Source: Siphonodentalium dalli
Taxonomy: Eukaryota > Mollusca > Scaphopoda > Gadilida > Siphonodentaliidae
Length of the DNA stretch: 64,000 bases
NCBI GenBank assembly: GCA_032622095.1
Contig: CP136063.1
Coordinates: forward strand, 71,339,980-71,403,979
Reading direction: 5' to 3'
The notes beneath the pieces are model-generated. The model made no database searches. It was not told the origin of the DNA and was given only the letters and a program-made list of their open reading frames with translations. The position numbers and the translations under genes are program-made. Shown piece by piece: positions 1 through 11,476 of the stretch. Each line of letters begins with the position of its first letter. Within the stretch, counting starts at the first letter, position 1.

Positions 1-59
1 GACATAAAGATGACGTCACACGCCTGTATGTTATGCTCACTTGTTTTTCCAATGTTATG

Positions 60-176
60 TAAGCGATTGAGAAATCTCAATGGTTTCTGTGAATTCTTGC
101 GGCTAATGAAATCCGGGACATGCAAGCGATTGAGAAATCCCACGGGTTTCTGTCTATCCTTGCGACCAACAACATC
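60..176. repeat. Imperfect two-copy direct repeat
   Basis: Two copies of about 58 bp lie head to tail. Both read AAGCGATTGAGAAATC, then a variable stretch, then GGTTTCTGT and a CTTGCG core. Divergence is moderate and no coding role is visible. The following 180-518 stretch is A+T-rich with another short direct repeat (ATATATCACTAT(A/G)CATGACC) and no recognisable gene. Confidence 0.5.
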
Positions 177-518
177 CACCATATCATACGGCGATACCTA
201 CGAAATAATGCAAACAGCAAAATGGAAAAATAGTTATATATATAATAATATGAACGTTCCCCACATTACCCGAAGATCATAATGCATCGGAATACCGCAA
301 TTCTAAATGCTACTCAATGGAACGATGACACGATAAAGACACATGACATGTATACGAATGACTAGCCCAGGAATACCATATATGATCTCCGGATTACATA
401 TATATCACTATACATGACCACTTAACTCTTTATTTACTGAATGAACTCTCCCATTCAGTTATGAAAATATGCATTAGAATGGTATAGCCCATATGTATAT
501 ATCACTATGCATGACCTC

Positions 519-999
519 TTAAGGGCATCCTTAATTTTCGAACCCCCAGATATTTGTATATGAAATATATGCCATATTATATACCATTTGAAAGAGGACT
601 CGGAAGCTCCAAACCATTGCATTACCAATTTATCCGGTGAAATAAACCGTCAACATGTTGTTTTTGTTGAGATACTGACTTGGTGTTCCCTGCACGAGTT
701 TCATTATTTTCAATGGAAGGGGAATAAATCTATATCTCACGATATAGAGTTATTCCCCTTCCGTTGAAAATAATTTTTTAGTTTGAGTTCTGTTGCATTC
801 TCGGAGACATAACGGGGGAAATCTTTCTATGATTTCAGCTGTTTTCTATTTCCTTATGGGCACCTTCTGACACAGACGTTTCAAATGGTGATGAATTATA
901 GTATTATTTTAATCATATTTATGGCATATATATATTAAAACGATATATCAAGGCATTATACAAAAAAATCGGTGACTCGAAAATGAAGTGGGCTATTAA
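519..999. mobile_element. TTAA-flanked MITE with internal hairpin, copy 1
   Basis: A 481-bp segment is bounded by TTAA on both sides (519-522 and 996-999). Its imperfect terminal inverted repeats centre on TTTTCGA. The middle (about 697-775) folds into a long hairpin around GGGGAATA/TATTCCCC. An inverted homologue lies at 43840-44308, matching over nearly the whole length (for example GCCATA, ACCATTTGAAAG and GGAAATAG blocks). TTAA borders suggest mobilisation by a piggyBac-type transposase, but no transposase gene is present. It lies just downstream of the gene A stop codon in gene A's direction. Confidence 0.6.
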
Positions 1000-1056
1000 C
1001 CATTCCTTTATTGCATGGACTCTCCCACTCAGTTATCAAATTATACATTGGAGTGG

Positions 1057-1062
1057 TTTATT
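1057..1062 (-). terminator. Candidate poly(A) signal for gene A
   Basis: The minus strand reads AATAAA here, about 160 nt downstream of the gene A stop codon. A second AATAAA lies at 1007-1012. This is a reasonable 3'-UTR distance, but the hexamer is frequent by chance in A+T-rich DNA. Confidence 0.35.
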
Positions 1063-1222
1063 ATTCATATGTATGGTTGTTCAGGAAATATAAGCATTAC
1101 GCAGACGACATACAGACGAACAGATAACACAAGAGCAGAAGTATTCGTATAACCGTATTCATCTGAGGAAATGTTCAATTAAGACCGTTAGTTGAACTTA
1201 TAATGAAAATAGTATCGGGGAA

Positions 1223-1588
1223 CTACTCCTCAATGAGCATGTAGTAATCAAAGGTTAACGATGCACGAAATTCGCGTCTGTGTACATGAATGATTACCTT
1301 TGCGGGATTGTTGTCATATGTTCCATCGGCTGGGTTGACGTCGTCGTGTGGTTCTTCGGTTGAGTTTGCGTTATCGTAGGATTCCTCGGTTGAGTTGGCG
1401 TTATCATATGGTTCCTCGGTTGAGTTGGCGTTATCGTAGGATTCTTCGGCTGAGTTATCATATGATTCCTCGGTTGTGTTTGCGTTATCACAAGATTCCT
1501 CGGCTAGGATGACAGTTTCGTATGCTCCTTCGGTTGAGTTGGTATTGTCATACATGCCCTTGTCATCAATTTCATCATAGGCCACCCC
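1223..1588 (-). CDS. Gene A terminal exon: cytoplasmic tail with tandem YDN repeats
   Basis: On the minus strand the acceptor is ...CTTAACAG at 1591-1589 and the exon opens in phase 0, reading GVAYDEIDDKGMYDN. It continues 121 codons to the stop at 1223. The core is a roughly 10-residue unit NSTEE(S/P)YDNA repeated in tandem. Six sites keep Y-D-N, while two units have lost the tyrosine (CDNAN and HDDVN). YDEI, YETV and a terminal YYML add more tyrosines. Y-x-N is the established Grb2-type SH2-binding core, so this region is inferred to be a phosphotyrosine docking tail. The repeat lies in DNA as a 30-bp minisatellite, so copy number may vary between alleles. The last 30 residues are not repetitive. 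A shifted reading frame across the same repeats is a shadow. Confidence 0.65.
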   Translation of the reverse strand, partial: GVAYDEIDDKGMYDNTNSTEGAYETVILAEESCDNANTTEESYDNSAEESYDNANSTEEPYDNANSTEESYDNANSTEEPHDDVNPADGTYDNNPAKVIIHVHRREFRASLTFDYYMLIEE

Positions 1589-1938
1589 CTGTTAAGATTG
1601 ATTGATATATTGATTAAACTATCGTACTGTGTCCCTTCTGATATTCCTCTCTAAAATGTATATACATGTACCGTCGTCTGTCAGACTATTTGCATGAAAA
1701 CAATTTATTATCCGATCGGCAATACAATGGCAGTATAGGCCTACTATATTTCAATTATAATCGACACATGTCACTCTATTATATCATCGCTAGATAAGGG
1801 GAAAGGAATACGATATGTCGTTTGATATTAGCAAGGCATGTGACAAGGCCTTGCGTCGGTGACTACTTTCTAAATTGAAAAGAAGGGAAATAACAGGAAT
1901 ATATATATGTATCAACTACTCGAGAATTACCTTGATTT

Positions 1939-3231
1939 TAGAGTGTAGAGAGTCACTATGGGAGGCCTAATTCACATTTAATAATGAATTGCGCTTAAGC
2001 GCAATTGATTGCGCTTAAGCGCAAATACCACATATTGTGCTTAAGCTCAAATAGGCCATTTACACTTAAGCATAATTAATTACGCTTAAGCGCAATCAAT
2101 TGCGCTTAAGCGTAATTGTGACTACTATCTAACCTACCCATAAACTATTAGCATGACCTGGTGTATCACCTAGCAACACAACATGAGCATTGGGCTAATT
2201 TTGACCTGTACTCAACAGTCAAACTGTGAGTATGTGTTCAACAAGGAGAATCCCTAATTACATATTATCAGCATCCCTCTATCCAAAGAATTGATGTCGC
2301 CTTCCCGGAACTCTAGTAATGTTTTGTATGATGTTTTTAATGTATTTTTGCACAGATTTTAGCCTTTACTATGGTAATATCCTATACATGCATGCGGTGT
2401 CACTGCATGAGGGCTTTCTTATCTCATACAGTAATGCTCTATTTAATCGACTTCTTAACCACTTAACCACTTTTCAGGATTTAGTCAGAAATATGGCTTG
2501 TTGCCATTCATCGAAAAGCTCTCGACAGCTTTCCGATGAATGGCAACAAGCCATATTTCCGACTAAATCCTGAAAAGTTATCCATAATTCTGCTGTGGTT
2601 AAGGAGTCGATTAATTAGAGCATTACTGTATGGTTTACTTATTGACTTAAATCAGGGGGAAAAAACCCTATTTTCATATTATCAGCATCCCTGTCCAAAA
2701 AATGGTGTGTAATTACTGGAGCTTTGGTGTCTCAGTCCTGAAGCTCTAGTTTTTCTTATTAAATCAGCAGCTCTTGCACAAATCTATAGTATTTCCATGA
2801 TCATATAGTGTGAATGTGGTGTCACCGAGGGCTTGCTTCCCTCATATGGTGTGCCTGTATACTCGGAAATTGAAGAAAATCAATGTTGCCCCGACTAATA
2901 CAGAAAGTAATGCTATTGCAAGTAGCCCCAACTAATATATACCGAAGATAATATAATGCTATCACGAATCGCTCCAACTAAAACAGAAGGTGATACTATT
3001 GCGAGTCAGCCATTTTGATAAAGAAGTTGGGCTAGCTCCCTACCCAACCAAACCAATGAAACCAAGAAGTGACATGTCAATAGGAGTTAATGCTAAGTTA
3101 TGGAGAAACCTATTTATTCACCAGGGGTGTTTTGTTACATATAACCATGAATTGCGCTTAAGCGCAATTGATTGCGCTTAAGCACAATTAATTATTAAAT
3201 GTGAATTTGGCCTCCCATAAGTCACACTCTA
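1939..3231. mobile_element. 1.3-kb inverted-repeat element with TTGCGCTTAAGCGCAA palindromes
   Basis: The ends are inverted repeats of about 90 bp. They share TAGAGTGT, then TATGGGAGGCC, then TTCACATTTAATAAT, then two copies of the palindrome TTGCGCTTAAGCGCAA or close variants. A third block of such palindromes lies at about 2045-2120. The centre (about 2425-2637) folds into a near-perfect hairpin containing CAGGATTTAGTC and its complement. No transposase reading frame is visible, so it looks like a non-autonomous foldback or MITE-type element. It sits in the last intron of gene A. Confidence 0.65.
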
Positions 3232-4285
3232 TGGGACGAGCTCTAATTTGGTTGTCTGTTTCAGTGGGAGTCCTTACTCGATCCCCTACTCTACAGAGAG
3301 AACTTCTTGTGTTGTTGAAAGTTCACGAGGACTAACGAGCGTTAAGCTTTCAATGTCTTCGCAACAGACCAAGTATAATGATCATGTTAAAGGATCACAT
3401 TCATTACCAATAGATCAGAATATAGATATCTTATCAAGAGTACATAAATATATTTTACTAACAAAAAGATTTGCGACAAAATTAGTGATCAAGTATATTA
3501 ACAACTATGTGATGGGAACTCTTGTCGTCTTAAACGACTCGGTGGGGGGGGGGCTCTATAAGCGCTGAGGAATAGGCGGAAATTATCTTTCCAACTGGGG
3601 CAGACCACAACCTCGCTCAGCACATTTCTTCTTGACTTTAAAGGAACATCCCACTGACAAGAAAGAGACAAACCATCGAGTAACCCGTACGCGATTTATC
3701 TATACGTATACCCTCCATGCATATAATCCATTTAAATGCCACCATTATGTGATACATAATTATATAGCCGTGCATTGTACAAGAAATCTTGACCGCCTAT
3801 CGTAACATTTATTCCTCTTCAAGGGGGTGGCAGTAAGACAGTCTAGCCTAACTATGCCACCCCCTCAAATATACAATATAATATTTGTAAAATGTATTAT
3901 GTATTAATATGTGTATATTGAAATAAAATATCCTATCCTACATAAATTCATCAGGGTGGGGGGGGGGGGGGGGGTAATAGAACATTTGCAGGAAGGTATG
4001 CCGGGGCGGGTGTGTGGCCCGATGAGCAAAAAACGCGTTTTTTACAACCTCATGCAAATTTTTACTAAAGAACTTTTGTGCCCTTATTTAACATTTGTAA
4101 CATTTTAAAACATATTATAATAGTTTATAACTGCAAAAACACCATATTTATGTTACTGGGACCTCATATGGGCCTTAGTGTAGATGACATTAAGCTATGG
4201 CATGTTGTATATGGGACGGTGGGTGAAAAAAAATCCTTCCCGACACCCTTCGGAAAGAAGCTTCGAGAAATGTAAAACTGAAACA
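3232..4285. other. Gene A intron, no gene seen
   Basis: A+T-rich intronic DNA with short homopolymers, including a poly-G run near 3958-3974. The segment 4000-4070 (GCCGGGGCGGGTGTGTGG...) resembles the G/C-rich repeat fragments near 45.28 and 45.48 kb. No exon with convincing splice sites was found. Confidence 0.4.
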
Positions 4286-5240
4286 AATAAACTTGTCTTG
4301 ATGTAACTGAAGCCTAGATCATTGTATGCATGGAAAAAGAGCGAACAACTGTCTCAAACATTACACTGTTCATCAATGCATAAAGTTAATCAGTGAATTA
4401 TTTGCATTTCTATCAACTCATATGATCTGTTACTCTCACAACACCTAAAATATCCAAGTCTGGCAGTGTGACTCATTTATAATGCTAGATAATGGGCTGG
4501 TTGACAGACTAATCTGGACGTGGTTAGAAATTATGGAATTGTGTGTATGCTGTACAATGACCTAAGTTTGCATATATAAATAAACTTGTCCTGATGTAAC
4601 TAATGCCTAGATCAGTGTGTTCATGGAAAAAGAGCGTGCAACTGTCTCAAACATTAATGTGATAATCAATGGGTAGAAAATATCTGTCATCAGTGCATCA
4701 ATCCAATCAGTGAATTATTTGCATGTCTATCAACTCAGATGATCTCTCACAAAACCTAAAGTATCCAAGTCTGGTATAGTGCTATATATATAAACGAGTA
4801 CGATCTGTCCGGATTTTTATCTCAGACCCTGGACCGTGTTCAACAAAATTTGGTGTGGTGACTCGGGGTACCATGGCAGATGTTATAATGGTATTAGCTT
4901 TTTAAAAATTTGAATTAAAAAAAATAAAATAAAATTGGTTTTGTTAAATTGAGCAAGGAATTCAATCTTAAAAAATAAATTAAAACAATATATATAAATC
5001 AAAATGTTTTAATAATCAAAATGTGCTTGAATGTGGGGGGGCACAGGTATCTCCGAAGCTGAATGTATAGGCTCCAGAAAGGAGCCTGTTTCAGCTAGTT
5101 TAGTATAATAGAAGTAAGTTACTCGAGTAGACTAACATAAGTGGTATGGAATATGTTAGATAATGGGCTGGTTGACTAATCAGGAAATAGTTAGAAATTA
5201 TGGAATTGTGTGTATCCTGCAAAATGGCCTAGGTTTACAG
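4286..5240 (+). repeat. Diverged direct repeats of about 300 bp
   Basis: Two adjacent diverged copies (about 4286-4566 and 4578-4783) share AATAAACTTGTC(T/C)TGATGTAACT, GGAAAAAGAGCG, CAACTGTCTCAAACATTA, TCAGTGAATTATTTGCAT and ATCCAAGTCTGG. A third partial copy at about 5155-5240 repeats GATAATGGGCTGGTTGAC and GAAATTATGGAATTGTGTGT. Between them, 4790-4890 carries the CTGTCCGGATTTTTATCTCAGACC block that recurs at 17.66-17.76 kb. It lies within a gene A intron and shows no open frame. Confidence 0.6.
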
Positions 5241-5522
5241 ATGATCAGCAATTTATAAAACTTTTTTTTTCTCAATTAAAACAACTTCTGAAACAGGTTA
5301 AACTGTTATTTGAACTAATTACGGATCATACCCAGTCATGATATCAGTAGAGTTTTGTGCGGTTTTAGACCAAATTTAGTGAAATTTGGGGGGGGGGGTT
5401 GCAGGTTTGAGGGTGCCCGAATATGCCAGATGCAAAAAAACGGCATACCTTCCTTCATAAGGTTCCCTGTCAAAACTTCAAAAAGTTCCCCCTGAATTCA
5501 TAATAACAAAATAACGCCTTAC

Positions 5523-5551
5523 CTCGTTGCCACCCATTTCATATGCCTCGT
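5523..5551 (-). CDS. Gene A micro-exon (29 nt)
   Basis: On the minus strand a good acceptor (TTTTATTTTAG) is followed by 29 nt and then a strong donor (GTAAGGCG). Entering in phase 1 completes an Asn codon and reads EAYEMGGNE, then ends in phase 0. This is exactly the phase change needed between the 8104-8058 exon (ends phase 1) and the tail exon (starts phase 0). It adds another tyrosine (AYEMG). It is short enough to be skipped by gene finders. Skipping it would break the frame. Confidence 0.55.
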
Positions 5552-6008
5552 CTAAAATAAAAAATAAATAAATATGTATATGCATACAGCATGAATATGG
5601 ATATACACTCGTGTATAATAACTCAACCAGATCCGTGTACACATGAAGTGTTCATCTATAGACATACTAACATACATGTATAATTATGTTGTATATGTAT
5701 TTGTATATGTTCTTTTCATGTGTATATCGAAATAAAATTATCATATCCTACCTATTAATGCATGGTAGAAATGCGTGCTGATAAAAACAAAGTTTGACCC
5801 TTGAGTCACAAAAGATTTGTGCTAATAAATGGACCCAACTGAGACTAAATGGTGTTTGAAAAAAGTACTTTTATTTCCATGAACTAGAAACTTAGACAGT
5901 TGTTGCCTAATTTCGCGCATTAGACTGGTCCTTGTCCCAGTCGAAACAGCCGCACGATTTGTAGTAACCGGAACCGTTCTGCGTTAGGTGGTGACTAACG
6001 TTAGATTC

Positions 6009-6345
6009 TAGCTAACGCCCGTAGAGATCATATTCCACCAGTACAAAACCTTGGAACTTTTTGAAGTTTTGACAGGGAACCTTATAAAGTAGAATCAATA
6101 ACGCGGGAATATATTTCTTAGTTATTATCTGTTTCTTAATAATGTACTTCAAAATCAAAATCGCATGCTTTTCTGTGAATTTTGTGAGCTGATATCGCAC
6201 TAAATATTTAATTAATTACCCAGGAGAAATACCATAATTGTAAGCGACGCTTTTGAGTTTTTCAACTGTCAAAACTTCAAAAAGTTCCAAGGTTTTGTAC
6301 TGGTGGAATATTATCTCTACGCCGTAGAGTCTACGGGCGTTAGCC
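6009..6345. mobile_element. Foldback element, relatives in gene B introns
   Basis: Inverted arms at about 6009-6080 and 6265-6345 share GCTAACGCCCGTAGAGAT, then CCACCAGTACAAAACCTTGG, then GAAGTTTTGACAG. Half-copies occur at about 41480-41650 and 42500-42670 in the gene B tail introns, and a fragment at 5460-5490. The interior includes the TTATTATCTGTTTCTTAATAA block also seen in those copies. No coding capacity. Confidence 0.6.
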
Positions 6346-8057
6346 AGAGTAGATATTCATGTCAAGATATAGGTGGTGACATACATTCAACTCAGGTTCG
6401 GCATCGTCCATGGCTGGGAGCAACACACAAGAGGGAACACCACATTCACTTCTTCACTTCATCACAGCACAGAATGTTATCTTGGTACACAATAGCCTAA
6501 ATAATGTGTACATGGTACATGGTATACTAGTACTCATATTGGTACGGTATTTTTCCACAGCCCTTTGCCAAATTGATCATTCTTATCGACGTTGTGTGAT
6601 AAAGTGACACCATGCAATTGCAATGGTTTATTATCATCACCTAAATAGTACATATATAGGTACAGAGATAATGCATTTACAATTTCCCAAAGGTGTGATA
6701 AAGTTACCAAGTTTTTTAATATATCACCCCATTCAGACCCGTGTACGCATATCTGTAGAAATTGAATCTATCAATTTTGCAATGAGCTCATTCTCGTTGA
6801 ATGTGAAATAGTGAGTGCCACATTTAACTTATTAATTCATTATGAAATTAGTTCATATTGAACCTATTTCGAACTCCAAATCATATTGAGCTTATGGCAC
6901 AGGAGAACATGCTGAAAGTTCCCAAACGTGGGTGGCATTATCACATTGTTTGGGAACTGGGTAACTTTATCATAAAAAACCGTTGAGTGACAATTTCAGT
7001 CAAATATACCTTGGGTAAAAAGCGGTATTCGATGTTTAACTACGCTTTATCTCGTGAAACTTGACGTGGATCATTTGAAGGGATGAGATACACGAAAAAT
7101 CCGATCTACAGAAACAATTCTGAAAACTTTCCAAATCACTGGAAGTCGCAGCAATTTTTGGCACCAGAATGAGATAGTCGCTCTTTATGTTTACCATACC
7201 AGGGATGTACTAACAAGGGGCGCTCTTTGCTACTACCTGCTGAAGAAATTAATTTCTAAATATTGAATTAAATGTTTCATTCTGTTGCATATAAAATCCA
7301 TGTAACAGTATTTCACATATCGACCTATTTTATCCCCAGATCGGGATCAGGACGTAACAAAAGCGAGCACAATTTCAGGATTCAAACTACATGTACATGC
7401 ACCATGGATCTTGAAACCGAACTAGTTCGATAAAAGCTCTGTGGTTGTTTGGAGCCAACTTCTCTTCAGCATGGGCCAATAAAGAGTGCTATTTTGTGGT
7501 CAGCTCCTCACACGGCTACAATAAAGAGCGTCTGTCGTACTTCTGTGCGAACAATTAAAACATTTAAGTTGCGATGGCGTTGGGAAGATTTGTTATAAAG
7601 CATGTATATATCGGTATCTCGTGCATTTATCGACCTATCTTATTTCTTCTATCACATTACGTAGACGTAATATGTAGGTTCAAATGAGCCATGTACGTCA
7701 CGGTTTAAGATTTTCTTCATAACATATATTTGTATCCCTTCCATGATGGGAGCTGCGCTGGTGCACCATTGAAGAGTATGTGCCAGTGCATTCTCTTATA
7801 CAAGCGGCCTATTATATGAATATTTCCCACAAATTAATTTGAATCCTTCTGCACTTCGTTGAACATGTTGATAAATAACACGTTTTGGGAGGGAAATTTT
7901 TACACCATAGTTGACAGTGGTTGGCATTATTGTGTTGTAATTAATCGATTCTGATAACTAAAGCGTATTTTGAAGACATGTTGTTGTTGTTGTTATGGGG
8001 ATATGGGGACCGTTTGATCGGATTGAGTACCTTTAATTGATTGTTGAAGATACTTAC
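6346..8057. repeat. Gene A intron with dispersed repeat fragments
   Basis: No exon is supported here. About 6800-6912 holds a fragment of the GAGCTTATG/ATTGAACCTA family (also 8455-8560, 8690-8775 and 17840-18060). About 7480-7535 contains AATAAAGAGCG motifs. About 7615-7700 has the CGACCTAT...ACGTAGACGTAATATG block shared with 50.4 and 51.9 kb. About 7738-7805 is a fragment of the MITE seen whole at 52796-53082. About 7980-8037 resembles the right end of the 16955-17391 element. Confidence 0.45.
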
Positions 8058-8104
8058 TGATTTGCCGTTCGACCGTCCTTTGTTTCTCTTCACGCTTCCT
8101 TCTC
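8058..8104 (-). CDS. Gene A juxtamembrane exon (47 nt)
   Basis: On the minus strand, ...TTATTCGAAG precedes the exon and a strong donor GTAAGTAT follows. Entered in phase 2 it completes the Trp codon that ends the membrane exon and reads RRKREEKQRTVERQI, leaving in phase 1. A run of Arg and Lys directly after a hydrophobic helix is the expected stop-transfer signal of a type I membrane protein. A different frame is open across the same bases, but it would not follow the transmembrane exon in phase. Confidence 0.6.
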
Positions 8105-9770
8105 CTTCGAATAAATAATACAATAGAGATTACTTCTCCGTACAAATAATTATGCATTCGCGAAAATGTAAGGATGCATTTTCAAAGTATATATACATGT
8201 ATATTATATATCTTTAATACCTTATCTGTGGGTAGTCAGATTATATAAACTGTATATATACATGTATAAAGAATACAATGTATATACAAAATGGACCAAA
8301 ATCGGAAGCGAGTCACATATAAAGGAACGAATTGCGTAATACACTAGTGACCCGCATTAGATTACACGCGTGCAGAAGAAACACAACGGTCTCAACCATC
8401 AGTTTGCCAGAGTTGGAGCGAATATCAAGCATTCGACAACATATCCGCGTGCAAATGGGTTCACATTGGACCTAATTATTCACATATAGGTGCATATTGG
8501 ACTTATTTGATTCCGAAATAAGCCCATAGTGAGCTTATACCAGGTTATGCAATTGAATGGTGCGGGCCTGGGTGAAAACACACTCTAAAAAGCGTGAATT
8601 TGGTAAGTTGTGTCGATGGAAAAAGGTAGATTAAATAATGCCAATATGGGCTTATTTTGTATGGAAATTTTAAAAACAGCGTATATATATAGCGTATATA
8701 TTGAGGTTAAATAGTGCCAATATGAGCTTAATTTGCTCATTAAAATAAGCCCGATGTGAGCTTATGTTTCAAGAGAACAAGCTGCATTGGAAGTTTCGAA
8801 CGGGGCAGCACATCATAGAAGCGGAGCCGTTGAGTTCACACATGATTGTTGACGAACACGTGAATGCCTGGGTTCTAAATACGTCCATGATTCTATCCAA
8901 GAAGATATTACGTTTATGCATGCATCAGTATTGCTGGAGAATAAGGCGTGAGTAATATCATTGTCGTAGAATGAGCCATGATGATTGCGCACGGCACAAT
9001 TTATTTGGATGATTAACTGGTTTTATTCAAAAAAGCACCACAATAACACAGTTCAATGTATGGGTGCCGATTGTGCGAAAATGCAAATTTGTACGCCATA
9101 AGTGATTTTCAAGCATTGAATTTTGAACTCAAAACTCACATTTTGATGCAGCATGTATTTTAGTTTGGAGTTGTTGACAGTAGACACAATCATGTGACAT
9201 ATGCGTGTGTGTTTTAGAACCAGCATCGGTTACGAAAACTAAATTCTTACTACATGTATAATTAATACACCCAACATTATCAAATTGGCAAAGCCCTCCA
9301 ACATGCTTTCACGTTGTTTGTTTGTTTGTTTTTATTTATATTTTTTAAAACTTGTTTAATCCTATCAATGCACGCCCTTCTACCCAGCGACGGATACGTC
9401 ATTCGATCTAACTGGACGTAACTTGACGTTGGCGTGGGAGATTACAACGCGTTTTTAACTCAGGAATATTTATCCATAATGAGTGTTTTTGTTCATCTTG
9501 CTCCTCAAGATGAATTCCAAACCGATGCTTCGCTACAATGATCGTCATAATTATAGTTTGTCATTATGCCCTATCTCTTGGACTAACATGCTAGCGGTGG
9601 TTAACCAAGTACAAGACATATCTCTGGCATACTCTATACGAGAGTGATGGTGAAGCATTACCATTTGTATGACTGATTCATATAAGAAACACAATAATAT
9701 TGTAGTGACAGTCATGCATGGAATAATCCTACTATATGCTTTTTGGCGTTTATTATAAAGTAGTAGTTAC
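8105..9770. other. Gene A intron between juxtamembrane and transmembrane exons
   Basis: A+T-rich with two fragments of the GAGCTTATG/CCAATATG dispersed family (about 8455-8560 and 8690-8775) and a short (GTTT)n run near 9315-9330. No exon with paired splice sites was recognised. Confidence 0.4.
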
Positions 9771-9948
9771 CATTTAATAAGGAACACTGCGAGTATAGAG
9801 TAGCAGACCAGAGCAATCAGGATGGTCAGCAGAGTGGCAACTAGAACTGTGGTTGAATCGTCATCGCCGTCGTTAATTATTTTATCCTCGTCCTCTTCAA
9901 TTATTATATCCTCGCCCTCTTCAGTTATGATATCCTCCTCCTCTTCAC
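9771..9948 (-). CDS. Gene A acidic stalk and transmembrane exon
   Basis: On the minus strand the acceptor is ...TTTTCGCCAG and the donor is GTAACTAC. It enters in phase 1 and exits in phase 2 (178 nt). The first 33 residues are almost all Glu, Asp, Ile and Thr, with an internal repeat (EEEEDIITEEGEDIIIEEDE). A hydrophobic helix of about 26 residues follows (TTVLVATLLTILIALVCYSI...). It ends in LIKW, completed by the next exon. This is a single-pass membrane anchor with an acidic membrane-proximal stalk. The gene B transmembrane exon has the same phase pattern. Confidence 0.7.
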
Positions 9949-10807
9949 CTGGCGAAAACACATGTAGATTCAATATTCAAGATTCTTTATTATTCTAATT
10001 ACATGTGTAATATATGCGAACAGAACAATATATAACCCATAGCACAAACAAATACAATGGAAAGTATATAAAATTGAAATTTATTAAAGTCATCGCAAAC
10101 AGTTGCCGTCGTCGCATGTATATATAGAGATGGAAAGGTAAGGTCGGTCAGTTTATCGTTCTCTTTGTGAACCAGTGGATATCGTGAATGGAGCAGCCCT
10201 TCAGGCCTAGATGTCCGGGAATTCTTTTATTTTATTTTATTATATATTACAAAAATAATGAAGAAACGGTCCAAAGTTTACAATGTTGCTATATTACACC
10301 ACTTGACTTGAAATCGACTTCATAACACTTTTTTGCAGACTAGTCACACATCAATAGCCCCGTCTCTTAAATGGACATTATTCGAATAACATTCCATTTT
10401 CATAGAAACCTTTTTTCAGATTAATGGACCCACTGCGTTGCTTAAAGGTACTTGTTCAAAGGGTCCGTTATTTTTTCGGGAAGTTTGTTGATAGGAATGC
10501 TACTCAGAAGGTTCCCAAAACATTCAATATATATGTACATTGTTGGTGTACTCATTGTAACGGTGTACGATTGAAATATATGCAAATTTCAGTTTCCACA
10601 TTATGGCCGGATTTGATCACTCCAAAATTGATAATCCTACGATTAGAAATAGAACAAAGTTACAAATTGCTAATGAAACACAGACCGCACCTTTACTTCG
10701 AGATATGGCGGTAACAGATGCCGACACTGTAGCGCTCTGTAAACTCCAAACGGACGCCGCTATATTAAGGGCTTCGCTTTTGGACTTCGAGAAAAAAAAT
10801 TACATAC
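9949..10807. other. Gene A intron; possible old repeat at 10424-10800
   Basis: The plus strand has two overlapping open frames here, but neither has plausible splice sites and neither resembles a domain I know. The stretch TTTGATCACTCCAAAATTGA with its surroundings looks like an old interspersed repeat. Treated as non-coding intron. Confidence 0.35.
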
Positions 10808-10858
10808 CTGGTTCAAATTCGTAATCGTCATCTTCACAATACCCAACAGTTATAATTT
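10808..10858 (-). CDS. Gene A short ectodomain exon 2 (51 nt, phase 1-1)
   Basis: On the minus strand the acceptor is CTTTGTCGCTTCAG and the donor is GTATGTAATT. Phase 1 on both sides gives a Glu completed across the junction followed by IITVGYCEDDDYEFEP. It has one cysteine and an acidic patch that continues into the acidic stalk exon. It has the same length and phase as the 11426-11476 exon, so the two may be old duplicates or optional stalk segments. Confidence 0.55.
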
Positions 10859-11425
10859 CTGAAGCGACAAAGGTGTAATTATAAATAGTCGAGTTTCAAT
10901 GTTTATATATATATTTTTTTTTTTTTGTTGCGAAATTGTGATTTGAAACGTAATATACTGAGAGTCGATATGACGCATTGCATACGCAAGTATAAATGCA
11001 TGGTTCACGGCACGTGTACATGTACATATAATATACGATTCATTCATACGCCAAGAACCATGTTCATAGAACTACAAACTGAATTGCAAGTAATGGTCTG
11101 TCGTGGGTGGGTTTACGTTTGTTATCGTCCCCTATATATTCTCTATATATTCATATGAATTCGAGAATAAATCATCATCAACCTATCACTCAAAAACAAA
11201 GATAACTATACACAATAGACGCGTCCGCTACAACCATACCAAATACTTATCAACTTGCCACCTACAGTTGTCACAATCAGACATGTAGACTCATTTCAAG
11301 TGCATGGCCAATAAAAAAAATACACTCTTCGTCACACGCATTCGATCTTTCACAATTTATACGCTTAGAAAACTAAAAAAAAAGTATCAATATTAAATTA
11401 TTCATATAAATGAATGGAGAATTAC

Positions 11426-11476
11426 CTTTTGTGAAATGTTGGAGGGGCCCATTACACTGGACATTGGCTATATAAC
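11426..11476 (-). CDS. Gene A short ectodomain exon 1 (51 nt, phase 1-1)
   Basis: On the minus strand the acceptor is TTCATTTTATAG and the donor is GTAATTCTCC. In phase 1 it reads (G)YIANVQCNGPLQHFTK. It has a single cysteine. Symmetric phase means it can be included or skipped without shifting the frame. Overlapping longer open frames on this strand run through the splice sites and are not better supported. Confidence 0.5.

Noticed and set aside
10424-10824. Two overlapping plus-strand open frames
   Set aside because: No plausible splice sites or domains, opposite to gene A, and the sequence looks like an old interspersed repeat.
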